Shown here: positions 11,180-55,387 of the stretch, piece after piece | How the letters are laid out: each line of letters starts with the position of its first letter | Numbering within the stretch: position 1 is the stretch's first letter | DNA from: Tiliqua scincoides | Lineage: Eukaryota > Chordata > Lepidosauria > Squamata > Scincidae | Direction of reading: 5' to 3' | NCBI RefSeq assembly: GCF_035046505.1 | Contig: NC_089829.1 | Coordinates: 6,702,156 to 6,766,155 of the forward strand | Length of the DNA stretch: 64,000 bases | Program-made: the position numbers and the translations under genes | Notes under the pieces: model-generated | What the model was told of the DNA's origin: nothing | Database searches by the model: none | What the model saw: the letters and a program-made list of their open reading frames with translations, nothing else

Positions 11180-11345
11180 TCGTAGCTCACTGCTTAGTGC
11201 ACCCGCTTCCCATGTAGAAGGGCCTGCCTGAATTCAATCCCTGGAAGCATCTTTGGATAGCCCTGTCTGAAACGCCTGGTGTCCGCTGAGAGATGGTGAC
11301 TGGCCTGGAGAGTTACCCTGTGACTCTTGCGCAAGCAGAAATTCT
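11180..11345 (+). repeat. tRNA-derived (MIR-like) SINE
   Basis: It has the tRNA-like head GTAGCTCACTGCTTAGTGCA, then the B-box region TGAATTCAATCCCTGGAAGC, then a core-like ATGGTGACTGGCCTGGAGAG. This is the standard layout of the family. Confidence 0.55.
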
Positions 11346-11369
11346 AGATGTTGCCTCTAACCACTACAC

Positions 11370-11821
11370 CAGGGGGGTCCAAACATTTGTGCAGGAGGGC
11401 CACATCATCTCTCTGACACTGTGTCAGGGGCCAGGGAAAAAATAAAATTAATTTGCATTAAAATTTGAATAAATTTACATAAATGAATATTGGAGCTAGA
11501 ACTTATATGAACGAATGAAGGTCTTGCAGTAGCTCAAGGCCTATAAAAGGCCTTGCAGTAAGCAAGGCCAGCCTTTCCTTTGCTGCCACTGCTGCATCAC
11601 AGATGTGAAACAGCAAGTAGTGGAGGGAGCCCTCGTCCCACAGCTCAGGCAAGAGTCGAACAGTTGTCCTTATACTGAGAGCAGTTGAATTGGGCCAGCA
11701 CAGGCTCCAGCAAGTCTCTGGAGAGCCAGAGACTCATTGGAGACTGGGGGCTCCCTGAGGGTCTGATTGGGAGCCCCCGAGGGCCACAAGTGGCCCCCGG
11801 GCCAGGGTTTGAGCACCCCTG
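11370..11821 (+). mobile_element. Non-autonomous hAT element (family 1)
   Basis: The left end is CAGGGGGGTCCAAACATT and the right end is GGTTTGAGCACCCCTG. The interior is colinear with 5,573-6,027 and 58,397-58,839 (for example CTCAAGGCCTATAAAAGGCC). The flanking 8-mers do not match. Confidence 0.75.
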
Positions 11822-12266
11822 ATCTATGGCATCCCACTGTGTTAAAAACAAAACGCGGGTACATTTTCTCAAGGCGCAGAGCATTAATAACCTGCAGCTC
11901 TGCTTTCTTCTGCTCTGAGCACGCGGTTGTTTTATGCTGTACTGTCAAATTTAAACCCATGCCTTTTCTCCCCCCTATTTTTAAAGGCAGTTTCATCCCC
12001 TCAAAGGTGGAGGAGTTGTAGGTTTGGCTGACGTCCTCCTCGCACCCACAATTAGTTGAATTTCAGGATTTACTAGTGAAAGGACTGTGGGTTTGATCAA
12101 ATTGCCCTGTGTGGGGCAAAAACAAAAATGTTTCTCCTACCCCACAGCCTATAAGCTGCTTTTTGCACCTGGAGCCGATCAAATGGGTGAACTGCAGTGG
12201 TTATACATCGGCGAAAGACAGGTTGGGTACCCAAGCAGATTGCAATCTACTGACAGAGCCCTAGGT

Positions 12267-12576
12267 CAGTGTTTCTCACCATTTGTCCCCCACTGCACCA
12301 CTTCACATGGTTTGCCTATAGGAAGTACCACCGGAAGTAACCAGCAGTTAATATCATTGCCAATTACTTCCAGATTGGGAGGCCAGACACAGCACTGATA
12401 AGAGGCTAAGCAAGGACAGGCCTTTTTCAAGCGCATGAAAAATGCACGCTAGAGCTCTGGCCTCTGCATCTCTGGTCTCACTGCCAGGTGGACAGGGTCT
12501 GGACGTCCCATGAGTACTGCCGGACACCACCTCATGTGCCACCAGAGGCACTCGTACCATTGGTTGAGAAGCCCTG
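12267..12576 (+). mobile_element. Non-autonomous hAT element (family 2)
   Basis: The ends are CAGTGTTTCTCACC and GGTTGAGAAGCCCTG. Target duplications are CCCTAGGT (12,259-12,266) and CCCTAGAT (12,577-12,584), one base different. The interior resembles 25,708-26,051, including GGAAGTAACC and TTGGGAGGCCAGA. No transposase is present. Confidence 0.8.
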
Positions 12577-12741
12577 CCCTAGATGATTTGCAAGAGTGAT
12601 GTTCAGACTTTGAACAGTTGGTTAGCAAGGAAAAAAATTAACTGCCATCCTTGCCCCAGCAAATTTCTCCAGTCATTTTTTTTGAACTAGTACTCTGCAG
12701 AACTGCTAAGGGGAGAGGAAATCAGCCACCAGCTGTAAAGG

Positions 12742-13311
12742 CTCACATGCCCGATCTCGTCTGATCTTGGAAGCTAAGCAGGGTCAGGCCTGGTTAGGAT
12801 TGGATGGGAGACCGCCTGGGAATACCGGGTGCTGTAGGCTTATACCATGATCTTGGAAGCTAAGCAGAGTCAGGCCTGGTTAGTACTTGGATGGGAGACT
12901 TCCTGGGAATCCCGGGTGCTGTAGGCTTATACCATGATCTCGGAAGCTAACCAGGGTCACGCCTGGTTAGTACTTGGATGGGAGACTTCCTGGGAATCCC
13001 GGGTGCTGTAGGCTTATACCATGATCTCGGAAGCTAAGCAGGCTCAGGCCTGGTCAGTACTTGGATGGGAGACCGCCTGGGAATACTGTGCGCTGTAGGC
13101 TTATACCATGATCTCGGAAGCTAACCAGGGTCAGGCCTGGTTAGTACTTGGATGGGAGACTCCCTGGGAATCCCGGGTGCTGTAGGCTTATACCTTGATC
13201 TCGGAAGCTAAGCAGGGTCAGGCCTGGTTAGTACTTGGATGGGAGACTCCCTGGGAATCCCGGGTGCTGTAGGCTTATACCATAGTCTTTCCAGGCTGAA
13301 GGTTGCCAACC
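12742..13311 (+). repeat. Tandem array of six 5S-derived SINE units, 87-bp period
   Basis: A nearly full 5S SINE head (CATGCCCGATCTCGTCTGAT) starts the array. The landmark AAGCTAA occurs at 12,771, 12,857, 12,944, 13,031, 13,118 and 13,205, with spacings of 86, 87, 87, 87 and 87. The array ends in the standard SINE tail (ACCATAGTCTTTCCAGGCTG). Every inner unit keeps the 5S internal promoter blocks but lacks the first ~48 nt of 5S. No run of four or more T lies inside the array; the first one downstream is near 13,342. Shared variants (CTAACCAG in units 3 and 5; TTCCTGG in 2 and 3; TCCCTGG in 5 and 6) suggest local duplication. Confidence 0.92.
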
Positions 13312-13549
13312 ACTTTGTAAAGGCTCCTATTTAAAGCTCCATTTTTATCAACCACAAGTGGAACAAATTTTGTCATTTTTAATGGCTCCTTCTTTGTTGG
13401 GCATTACAAGTGGTGCCAAATATCCTCCAAAGGATTCCTAGCACCAACAGCAAACTAATACTCAAGGTGGTGGTGGGGGGAGAGCACTGGCACTTAAACT
13501 AGTATAGAACTGATAAAACTGGGGAGTGATATTCCCATTATTTAGCAAG

Positions 13550-13748
13550 GGGAAAGTAACTGTTCCTCTGCACCCCAGCATAGTGTCTTTTTCTAATGGC
13601 TGTTTGCTGCTGGTTTCTTCTGCATCTTTTTTAGACTGTAAGACCTTTTGGGGACAGGGAACCACTGTTTAATTTTCTCTGCAAACAGCTTTGCGAACTT
13701 TTTTTTTGGTTGAAAAGCAGAATATAAAATATTTGAAATAATAAAAAG
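13550..13748 (+). mobile_element. LINE-type 3' tail fragment (CR1/L2-like)
   Basis: It carries TTTTTTAGACTGTAAGACCT, TTTTGGGGACAGGGAACCAC and GCAAACAGCTTTGCGAACTT, then TTGAAAAGCAGAATATAAA. This is the 'gtaaaccgctttgagaac... ggtataaat' tail common on L2-like elements. The same tail occurs at 38,520-38,694. Confidence 0.45.
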
Positions 13749-14326
13749 TTCAGAGCCAATGGCCAGCTTTGGGCCAGAAAGATCACAATTCAAATCTCCA
13801 TTTACGTATGAAGCTTAGTGGCTGATTTTGCACTGGGCAGTTTCTCAGCCTGACTCTCCACTTATAAAAAAAACAGTTGGGATGCCATCGGTGCAACCCA
13901 CCTAAAGGCAGCCTACATAGGCTCTAGCAGAATGCAGACATACTAGAGGGCTCAGGCAGCCTTGCTCCAAGACCACACCCAATAGACTTCATGTGGCTGG
14001 TGGCGCCCCCCCCCCACATATGTAGGATTTGTGGACCGCATGTGGAGCATAGCACAGAGAAAGCAGCCAAAGACAAGATGCTGTTAGATAGCATGGTGTG
14101 AGATCTGCCAATCATGGCAAGCTTGAGCTACCATTCCTCCTCCTCTGCCAGGAAGGAGGAGAAACGTGCATTGTCTGGACATCTGTTTCCAGGGAGGGCG
14201 GTCTTTCTCCTTCCATCGATTAAACAAAAAGCAATATCAAAACTGGAAACAGCAGGACTGTTCTGTGTGCACTTCAAACTCATATGCTGCAGCTGTTGGG
14301 ACACTTTGCTGCTTAATATCCCTCTC

Positions 14327-14376
<50 letters not shown>

Positions 14377-14969
14377 CAATGACCTCCCCAGAACCACAGA
14401 CTGCCTGTGTACCCAGCATTGGAAAAGATCCTTTAAACATGAATTTGTTGCCGGTTAAAACACATTTAATCACTTGTTTGCAAACCCACCATGCGTAATA
14501 AAAAAGATTAGTAAGAGTAATCATGAGTACAAGATCAGGGAGATACGGGTAGCTGGTACAGATACCTTCATAAAACTGGCATTGGAAGGCCACTCCAAGA
14601 AGCATGATTCAACTGCAAAGAGAGGTACCTTAAGAGACAACAGGCTGGATGATTTCTGCAAATAAACCAGGCCATGTGCTTAGCCCCCACTTCCTAATCA
14701 AGACAGTGGGATCAAGGGGAAAATTTCATCCCAATTCCAGAGATCCCTCCCTCCTGTTCCTTCTGAGAATGCAAGTTTTCTTTTAAACATGTTTAGGGAG
14801 ACACAACGGGAAAAGACTGTCCTAGCAAGAGGAAATAGCCTGGCTGGTGTTTTCTTTTTTAATGGGGCAATCATCACACAAGGGAAATAAACCATACAAG
14901 AGCAAAACACAGGCTAGTTGGAAGCATTTATGTTTTTCAAAGGCACAAAATTAAAATTCTGATGGAAGA
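13749..14969. other. Intergenic stretch, nothing recognised apart from an AC microsatellite
   Basis: The ORFs across 14,114-14,605 are made by reading the AC microsatellite and are not genes. No other repeat family is evident. Confidence 0.5.
14328..14372. repeat. (AC)n microsatellite, about 22 units
   Basis: An uninterrupted AC dinucleotide tract is directly visible. Confidence 0.97.
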
Positions 14970-15975
14970 GCCTTTTGAAAAACCAGTCTGAGGTTCCTTG
15001 GGGGCCTCCATGCAAGACAAAGAGTCAGAATGGGCTGGCAGAATGGGCAGCAAAATGGCAGATGCGCTTCAATGTCAGTAAGTGTAAAGTCATGCACATT
15101 GGGGCAAAAAATCAAAACTTCACATATAGGCTGATGGGTTCTGAGCTGTCTGTGACAGATCAGGAGAGAGATCTTGGGGTGGTGGTGGACAGGTCGATGA
15201 AAGTGTTGACCCAATGTGCGGCGGCAGTGAAGAAGGCCAATTCTATGCTTGGGATCATTAGGAAGGGTATTGAGAACAAAACGGCTAGTATTATAATGCC
15301 GTTGTACAAATCTATGGTAAGGCCACACCTGGAGTATTGTGTCCAGTTCTGGACGCCGCATCTCAAAAAAAAGACATAGTGGAAATGAAAAAGGTGCAAA
15401 AGAGAGCGACTAAGATGATTTTGGGGCTGGGGCACCTTCCTTATGAGGAAAGGCTACGGTGTTTGGGCCTCTTCAGCCTAGAAAAGAGACACCTGAGGGG
15501 GGACATGATTGAGACATACAAAATTATGCAGGGGATGGACAGAGTGGATAGGGAGATGCTCTTTACACTCTCACATAATACCAGAACCAGGGGACATCCA
15601 CTAAAATTTGAGTGTTGGGCGGGTTAGGACAGATAAAAGAAAATATTTCTTTACTCAGCGTGTGGTTGGACTGTGGAACTCCTTGCCACAGGATGTGGTG
15701 CTGGCGTCTGGCCTGGACGCCTTTAAAAGGGGATTGGACAAGTTTCTGGAGGAAAAATCCATTATGGGGTACAAGCCATGATGTGTATGCGCAACCTCCG
15801 GATTTTAGAAATGGGTTGTCAGAATGCCAGATGCAAGGGAGGGCACCAGGATGAGGTCTCTTGTTATCTGGTGTGCTCCCTGGGGCATTTGGTGGGCCGC
15901 TGTGAGATACAGGAAGCTGGACTAGATAGGCCTATGGCCTGATCCAGTGGGGCAGTTCTTATGTTCTTATGTAGT
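14970..15975 (+). mobile_element. CR1-type LINE, C-terminal half of the reverse transcriptase plus 3' UTR
   Basis: The translation gives a continuous CR1-like sequence: WQMRFNVSKCKVMHIGAKN, ERDLGVVVDRSMK, RPHLEYCVQFWTPHLKK, then LPYEERLRCLGLFSLEKRHL and RGDMIETYKIM. WNSLPQDVVLASGLDAFKRG then follows in a third segment. The reading frame shifts at an A8 run near 15,366 and again near 15,620. The 3' UTR ends with GATCCAGTGGGGCAGTTCTT and ATGTTCTTATGT. It is strongly 5'-truncated but is the best-preserved LINE in the window. Confidence 0.85.
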
Positions 15976-16629
15976 CAAACAGTAAAAAAATTAAAAATAA
16001 AAACAGTAAAAAATTAAAAGAAAAAATTGTACATAGGCAACCCAAAGAACCACTTCAAAGAGGTGTGTGTGTACTGGAACCCATGGCAAGTTAAGGTGCA
16101 TATATCAGTAGTCCAGCAAGGTCCTATCTTGAAAATGTTACACTGAGGGGATTTCACTTCAGCTATTCATCTCAGGGGTGCTTTTCTACCTCAATTAAAT
16201 GAAGTGGGGGAGGGGGTTAAGGAAAAAAGCCATCCTCTTCAGGCAAATATACTTTTTTAACAGAGAAGGGATTGGAAAGTTCTCAAATCCAACCCAAGCG
16301 CACCAAACACCAACTCCCCTTCAGAGTGATTGGTTCATTTCAGCTACCTATTCCATTCCTCCCAGCCCCTCCAAGTGTAGAGGTGGCAGAAGGAACATAC
16401 TCCAAGGGCAGTACAAAAAAGAGAGGAATGGGTTAACGTGCAGGCTTCAAGACAAAAAGTCTTGGTACTCACTGGTGATCACTGCCCGCCTGCCCCGCCA
16501 TCCCAGAATTTTCTCCCCAATTGCAGGCATCAGACACACTGTGACACAGAAACAGCATAGACATCGCATGTGCTTCAGAACTTCACAATCCCAGCTCCAA
16601 CTCAGGAAGGAAAAAGAGCAGTCACAGCC
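15976..16629. other. Intergenic gap between the LINE and the GNB1 3' end
   Basis: It starts with A-rich sequence behind the LINE tail. The 159-codon ORF at 16,199-16,678 shows no recognisable domain. Nothing else was identified. Confidence 0.45.
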
Positions 16630-18624
16630 AACTCATGTCAAACTGCTTTATTACATCTTAAATAACAGTACATTTTAATATAGTATCTATCTTGCATCCA
16701 GCTTTCTTGAAGTACACTGACTTTTGAAATTAAATACAAAAAAGGTGAAAGATACAAGGGTGTGGAAAAAGCTCTACGGAGGGTCATCTCATGAGAGGGT
16801 GGCAGGAGGGGAAGGGACGTGGGTTTGTTTTGTTAAAACTTTTTTTTTTTTTGAAATGCCAAACCCAGGCCTAAAAATGCACGGTTACAGCACATTTTGT
16901 ACAGAATAAAGGGGGGTAAAAGAAGAAACCAAAAACCAGAATGGGTAAGAGAGCCATTGGTTGCAGCAAAGGGGGGGGGGGATTCTGATAGAGAGAGAAA
17001 GCAAAGAGGGAGAAAAGGTTGTTGAAATGGTTTTGCTACCCAAATGCTGTTTAAATTTCTTTTCTTTTTTTTCAAGAACTAAGCCAGGCTTGGCAGATGA
17101 GAATGGAGCCTGATCTGGAAGAAAGGCTCTAACTAGAGCCAACTGGCCACTAGGAATTTAAAATCCATAAAATGAGAATGGCCTGTGATTCCCCTCCCTT
17201 CCCCACCCCAGAATCAAATTTTCTGTGATTATTTTTTTTTAACAGGCAGTTGTGTGAGTGTTTTGTCCCACGCACACACACACCCCGCCCCCGAAAAATG
17301 GAGATTCATCAGGCTACTCCAGGCCGTGCATAGCTTGGTACATTTAATTTTGTGTCGGTTTTTATGCACAGAGTAGCAACAGTAAATGGAGAGTTTGGCG
17401 CGACAGCTACAGCTTTTTGTTTTGAAAAAGAACAAGTTACCCCGTGAAAGAAAACACACAGAAGGACGTGTTAGTCTCATACATACTTAGAGCATTTCTA
17501 CAGCATGCGATTCTAAAGAGTAATCCAACCCAAAATGGCAAACCGAAACAATTTTTCTTTCCATTGTTCTCATTTTAACTTAGAAAGTTTTTAAGATCAT
17601 TATTTTCAAAAACATTAATTTATACATTGTTTCATACACAAAGAATTGATGGAATAGCCAAGCGCTGAACAGGTTTCTTTAAAAAAAACAAAACAAAAAC
17701 AAAACCCTGGAAAAACCCAACCCCACAGAATCTGGTTTGTTTGTTGAGATTATGGGGTAGTGTTACAGTATAAACTGCCCTCCAATTGGGCGTTAAACCC
17801 AAACTATGCAAAAGATAGGAGGAGGAGGAGGAAATGCGAGTGGGGTCACCCACAGAAGGTGAATTTTTTCCTTTCAACAAACATTCATTACCATGTACAG
17901 CGTGTGCTTGGTTATCTTACTTCTAAACATTATCCTATATATGCAATATTTGTGCAACGATTTGTGACACTGAGACAGAAATAAAAATAAGAATTCAGGG
18001 ACTAAATTTACAGCATTAACAATCCCAGAAGCAACTGGGTTTCAACTCCCTTCTCTGCTCAATATTTTGACCGTAAAAGCAAATTGCATTTAAAAAAAAA
18101 AAAAAAAAGAGAAAGAAAAAAGGAAGTATGGACAAGAAGTAAGATATCAATCTTGCTACAAACACGACTTCAAAATTTGAAAGTGAGATTAAAACAAGGC
18201 CCTTCCCGCCCACCCCCAACTCAAAAGTCAGTCAAACCAGATCAATGGTTCATAATCTTTAAACTACAGTGAGAGTTAAAAGTTGTCTGCTTCACAATGT
18301 TTTTTTTTTCTTTTTTATCTGGACATGCTTACACAAGTGTGGTTTTTTTTGTTTTCTCTTTAGTTTTCTAGACGAAAAGTGGTCCCAAAAGGAATGCACA
18401 ATTTTTAAACTTCTTTTTCTATTTGCACGTAACCACAGAAATTCTTCTTTTACACATTTAATTGTGCTCTTCGTTTTCAGCAACAGGAGACGGGAAAGAT
18501 CTTGCCCTTTGGTGGCTGGGTAGGATAGGGGGTGGGGGTTCAAGTTAGTATGGTTGGATTGGATACATTTTAAATTTTCAACCGTTGGAAAAATCTTCCA
18601 GTCAGTGCGGAGTCCACTGCTATT
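16630..18624 (-). other. GNB1: Probable terminal 3' UTR exon of GNB1
   Basis: About 2.0 kb of A/T-rich DNA almost free of dispersed repeats, unlike its surroundings, ending at a minus-strand AATAAA. Its upstream edge has a clear acceptor on the minus strand: a long pyrimidine/TG tract, then TATCAG followed by AATAGCAGTGGACTCCGCAC. Human GNB1 is described with a last exon that is purely 3' UTR. The start here resembles my memory of that exon, and the length is similar, but I could not run an alignment. Homopolymer runs near 16,840, 16,972 and 18,090 lie inside. Confidence 0.6.
16647..16652 (-). promoter_or_regulatory. GNB1: Candidate polyadenylation signal for GNB1
   Basis: TTTATT on the plus strand is AATAAA on the minus strand, at the end of the repeat-poor 3' UTR block. 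Cleavage would be expected about 15-25 nt further, near 16,625-16,632. Confidence 0.5.
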
Positions 18625-20215
18625 CTGATACACACATACACAACACACACATATGAGAAGTTTTGTTAAGCCTTAATAAAACCAGAAAATTATTACCATC
18701 ATCTAAAATTAAACCAGTAAATGCCCTCTTCCTCCCACATTCATTGTAATGCTAGTCTATAAAAAGACAAGAAAATAATCTGTCTTGGATCTTGATGTTT
18801 CCCCAGATAAACATACTAACCTGCACACAATAATATAATGCAACTTGGAAAGCTCTCAAGTCATCAACACAAAATCAACACCACAACATGCAGGAGAGGA
18901 AAGCATCATGTGGAATAGCCCTGAAATTAAACCCTGCACCAGTTGGTGTTTTGTGAGAAGGAGAAAAAGTCAGCTCATGGGAAACCGCTTTGTACGTTCA
19001 CAGAAGTACCCAATGGTGCAAATCCAGACAGAAGGACCAGCTATAAGTCACTGCCTCCCAGACCCAAGGAAAGGGCTCTTTTCCTCCCTGGCTAGGATGT
19101 GGGCTTCAGATGTGGATATACAGTCAGCCAAGATTACGGCAGGAAACAAGTGATGCAAACTGGCAACACTCAAGGTAGGAGGCAGAGCAAAATAATCATG
19201 ACTCAAACACTACTTTGTGTTCTGATGAGCAAAGAGTTTCTCCTACTTAAAAGCAGTAGAGGTGGATTGATGGATCAGTGTGTGCCAAGCCTTCTCTTGG
19301 ACATTTTCACTTGTCTGATTGACTGTCCTCAGGTCTCTCCACACTGTGCTCTAGAGCTCCTGCGCCCCACTGAAATGGATAGAAGCTACAAAAGGGAAGA
19401 CTCAACTCTTCTGCAGACTCCATTCATTGCAAAAGAAGCTTCTCTTCCCTGGGGACACTTTATCCCAAGTAGGGAAATGCCTTCACCTTCGAAACTGCAC
19501 CACATTTACACAATTCAATAAAAATGTTTTCTGAAATAACGCACATTAAAATGAACTGGCTTACCCCCCTTCTCACAAAGCCACCACTTTTAAAAAAAAT
19601 TTCCATGGAGTAAGGGAAAACCCCACTAAGAGCACAAACCTATGCTTGTCTACTTAGAAGTAAGCCCCACTGAATACAATTGGACATACTTCCAAGTAAC
19701 TGTACAAGACTGCAGCTCTACTGTGCATTTCACCAGCATGGACCTTTGATTAACAGTCTCCTCCTCTTGCCATGCTAAATGAAACTAAAAATACTTGCCA
19801 GGATTATTTAGAATGAGCACATTTTTTATTGCTAACCCTTGCAAATCATTTCCAGCCTTCCTCAACTCCAACCAGACATTCACATGGTAAGTGCAGCTGG
19901 AGGGCAAAGGCAAGAGAATGGCTCCAAGAACAAGCTGGGATTCAGCATCCTCCTCTGTCCAATGGAATAGGGCTTGCAGGAGGCTTCCCCACGCAAGTCC
20001 CACCCCGAGGAGCGGAGGCTGCAGGGCAGTGCCATAGAGGGCAGATCAGGCCAACATTTTCTGGAGTGTGTGCTTATGAAAGAGGCAAGTGCGCACAAGA
20101 GGCGGGGGGAGAAATGAAAGCCTTGTGCAGTTACAAACTGGTCAGTGAGGATGCGCTAGTTGTGGATTTGTGTGGGGAGTCCTCCCTCCCCCAAACCCAC
20201 CCCCTCTTTAGGTAC
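18625..20215 (-). other. GNB1: Probable intron within the GNB1 3' UTR
   Basis: The stop-codon exon is followed 8 nt after TAA by GTAG and then GTACCT, a possible donor. A run of G triplets right behind it is a common feature that helps splicing. The matching acceptor is TATCAG at 18,625-18,630. An AGTAAG-type repeat sits inside at 19,628-19,716. If the intron is not used, the whole span would be 3' UTR. Confidence 0.42.
19628..19716 (+). repeat. Short dispersed AGTAAG-type repeat
   Basis: It contains CCTATGCTTGTCTACTTAG, AAGTAAGCCCCACTGAATAC and CATACTTCCAAGTAACTG, close to the family pattern. Confidence 0.6.
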
Positions 20216-20224
20216 CTACAGACT

Positions 20225-53707
<33,483 letters not shown>

Positions 53708-53758
53708 CTTTCTGTGCTAAAGGTGTGCTTCTCTGACACCTCTCAGATGCTCAAAAAT
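53708..53758 (-). other. GNB1: GNB1 5' UTR part of the start-codon exon
   Basis: 51 nt between the acceptor TTTTCCTTTTTCAG and the ATG. The strong pyrimidine tract shows that at least one further non-coding exon lies upstream. Confidence 0.82.
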
Positions 53759-54797
53759 CTGAAAAAGGAAAACACATCAAGATTAGGTTTTGCCTGTGTC
53801 AAGTTACACAATATACTAAATACATTGTTTGATCCCATTAATAGCCAAATCAAATTTGAAAAAGGTTTATTCGAAACAATATTCACAATCTCTACAAACA
53901 AACCATAACTTAATAGCTCTAACTTTTTTTTTTTACAAAGCATTTTGTTTGAAATGTTAAAAACTAATATGGCAGGCACCCACAACTGTGGAGGGAAAGA
54001 TAGGACATAAATTTATTAAACAAATAGGGATTGAAAAACCAGCTTTATAAGTTCTACAAGGTCAAAGTGACAGCAGAATCTCTAGAACAAGTATGGAAAT
54101 GCAATGACTTCACACAACTTTGCCATATAATAAGAGTTATACTCTCTTGTAATAGAAATAGTCAATCATCTCTCCCATAATGCCCAGGGATAGCTCTCCA
54201 GGACTCTGGATACCTGAAAATGAGGATAATTACACAAGGTATTTCTATCCTCCATCCTTCAGAGAAGGCAAAACACAAAAGACTTGATTTTTTGGATGGT
54301 TTGTCCTATTTATTCTATTGACCCAAGGATGGTAAATAAAGTGCATCATGTACATGACATGCAATTCTTTCACAAACATCTCAAAATGCACCAATTCACT
54401 ATGGGCTGAGCACAAGCAAGTGGGGTCTGTGACACAACACTTCATACAATACAGCAGCGCAGGGGAGAAAAAGACCATGCTGGGAAGAGATGGGGCTGTG
54501 CATTTAGTAACTGCTTTGGGCAGTAATCTCACCCACATTGCAGGATTACAAAGGTGGAACAATATTTCAAATTCCTAGGTAATGTAGGTCCTGGGATCTT
54601 TTCAACCCAGCGTCTGCATTCCTGGCAGCTGGATACCTTTCCTGAAAGTAGCTTACATCCCTCTCAAAGGTGGCACTTCATAGTTACTCTCAAGCTGTAA
54701 GAGAAACCTCCCATAAAACTGAGCAAAACCAACACCAAAACAAAAGTGCCAACATAACTGCAGGTGTTCCCAAACTAAAAAGCCCCATTTCAGGATA

Positions 54798-55387
54798 CAG
54801 GTCCAACCTTGTTATACACTGATTCTTTATACACAGATCTGACTCAACACAAATGGCCCCTGCAAGGGAGAAGGAAAGGCTGATCCCTGGAGAAGGGGAA
54901 AAATGCATCCTTTGAAATCACAGTTTAAAAAACTGCTTTTTACTTTTGAAGAGAGACAGTCATGCAAGTGATTACAGGTATAACCTAATTATTCACAGAT
55001 TTTTCTATCTTACCATGATGACAAATACCCTTTAAATTAAAGGAAAACAGTCCTTTAACAATAGCCTCATTAATGCAAGAGAGGGCACCCAGCTGACAAT
55101 CCATCAATCATTCTCTCTCCAAGCACAAGGCAAATGCCCCCCCCTTCCCCCTGAGCACAGGAAGGAAGGCTAAATGGCTGTGATCTGCTCCATTCTTTCC
55201 CCCTCCCTGAGGCTCCTGGTGAAGGAAGGGATTGCTTCCTCCTAGTGAAGCCTAAGCACCTGGAGAGAGACATTGCCTCTGCCTGCATTTCAAAAGGTCT
55301 ACAAGGCTGTTCACTGGAGCAAAGGGACTTGTTCTTTAAATTGATTTGCATTAGAGCAAACCCTTTCGAATAATGAGACTCAACCTG
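54798..55387 (+). mobile_element. Tigger-like short element, family 1, longer copy
   Basis: It begins CAGGTCCAACCTTGTTATAC and ends AATGAGACTCAACCTG, with flanking TA at 54,796-54,797 and 55,388-55,389. It shares AAATGGCCCCTGCAA and AACAGTCCTTTAACA with 38,696-39,164 and is about 120 bp longer. Confidence 0.8.

Noticed and set aside
12742-13311. Cluster of working 5S rRNA genes
   Set aside because: The units lack the first ~48 nt of 5S rRNA, follow each other without spacers or T-run terminators, and end in a LINE-type tail. They are SINE derived.
12742-13311. CRISPR-like regular repeat array
   Set aside because: The 87-bp units are contiguous with no unique spacers, and the genome is a vertebrate's.
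14114-14605. Overlapping ORFs of 89-122 codons on both strands
   Set aside because: They are open because they read through the AC microsatellite and show no protein similarity.
1-16629. NADK exons, expected next to GNB1 by mammalian gene order
   Set aside because: No translated segment resembles NADK. Its first coding exons may lie beyond the left edge.
16199-16678. 159-codon ORF near the GNB1 3' end
   Set aside because: It has no recognisable domain, no splice context and overlaps the poly(A) region of the gene on the other strand.
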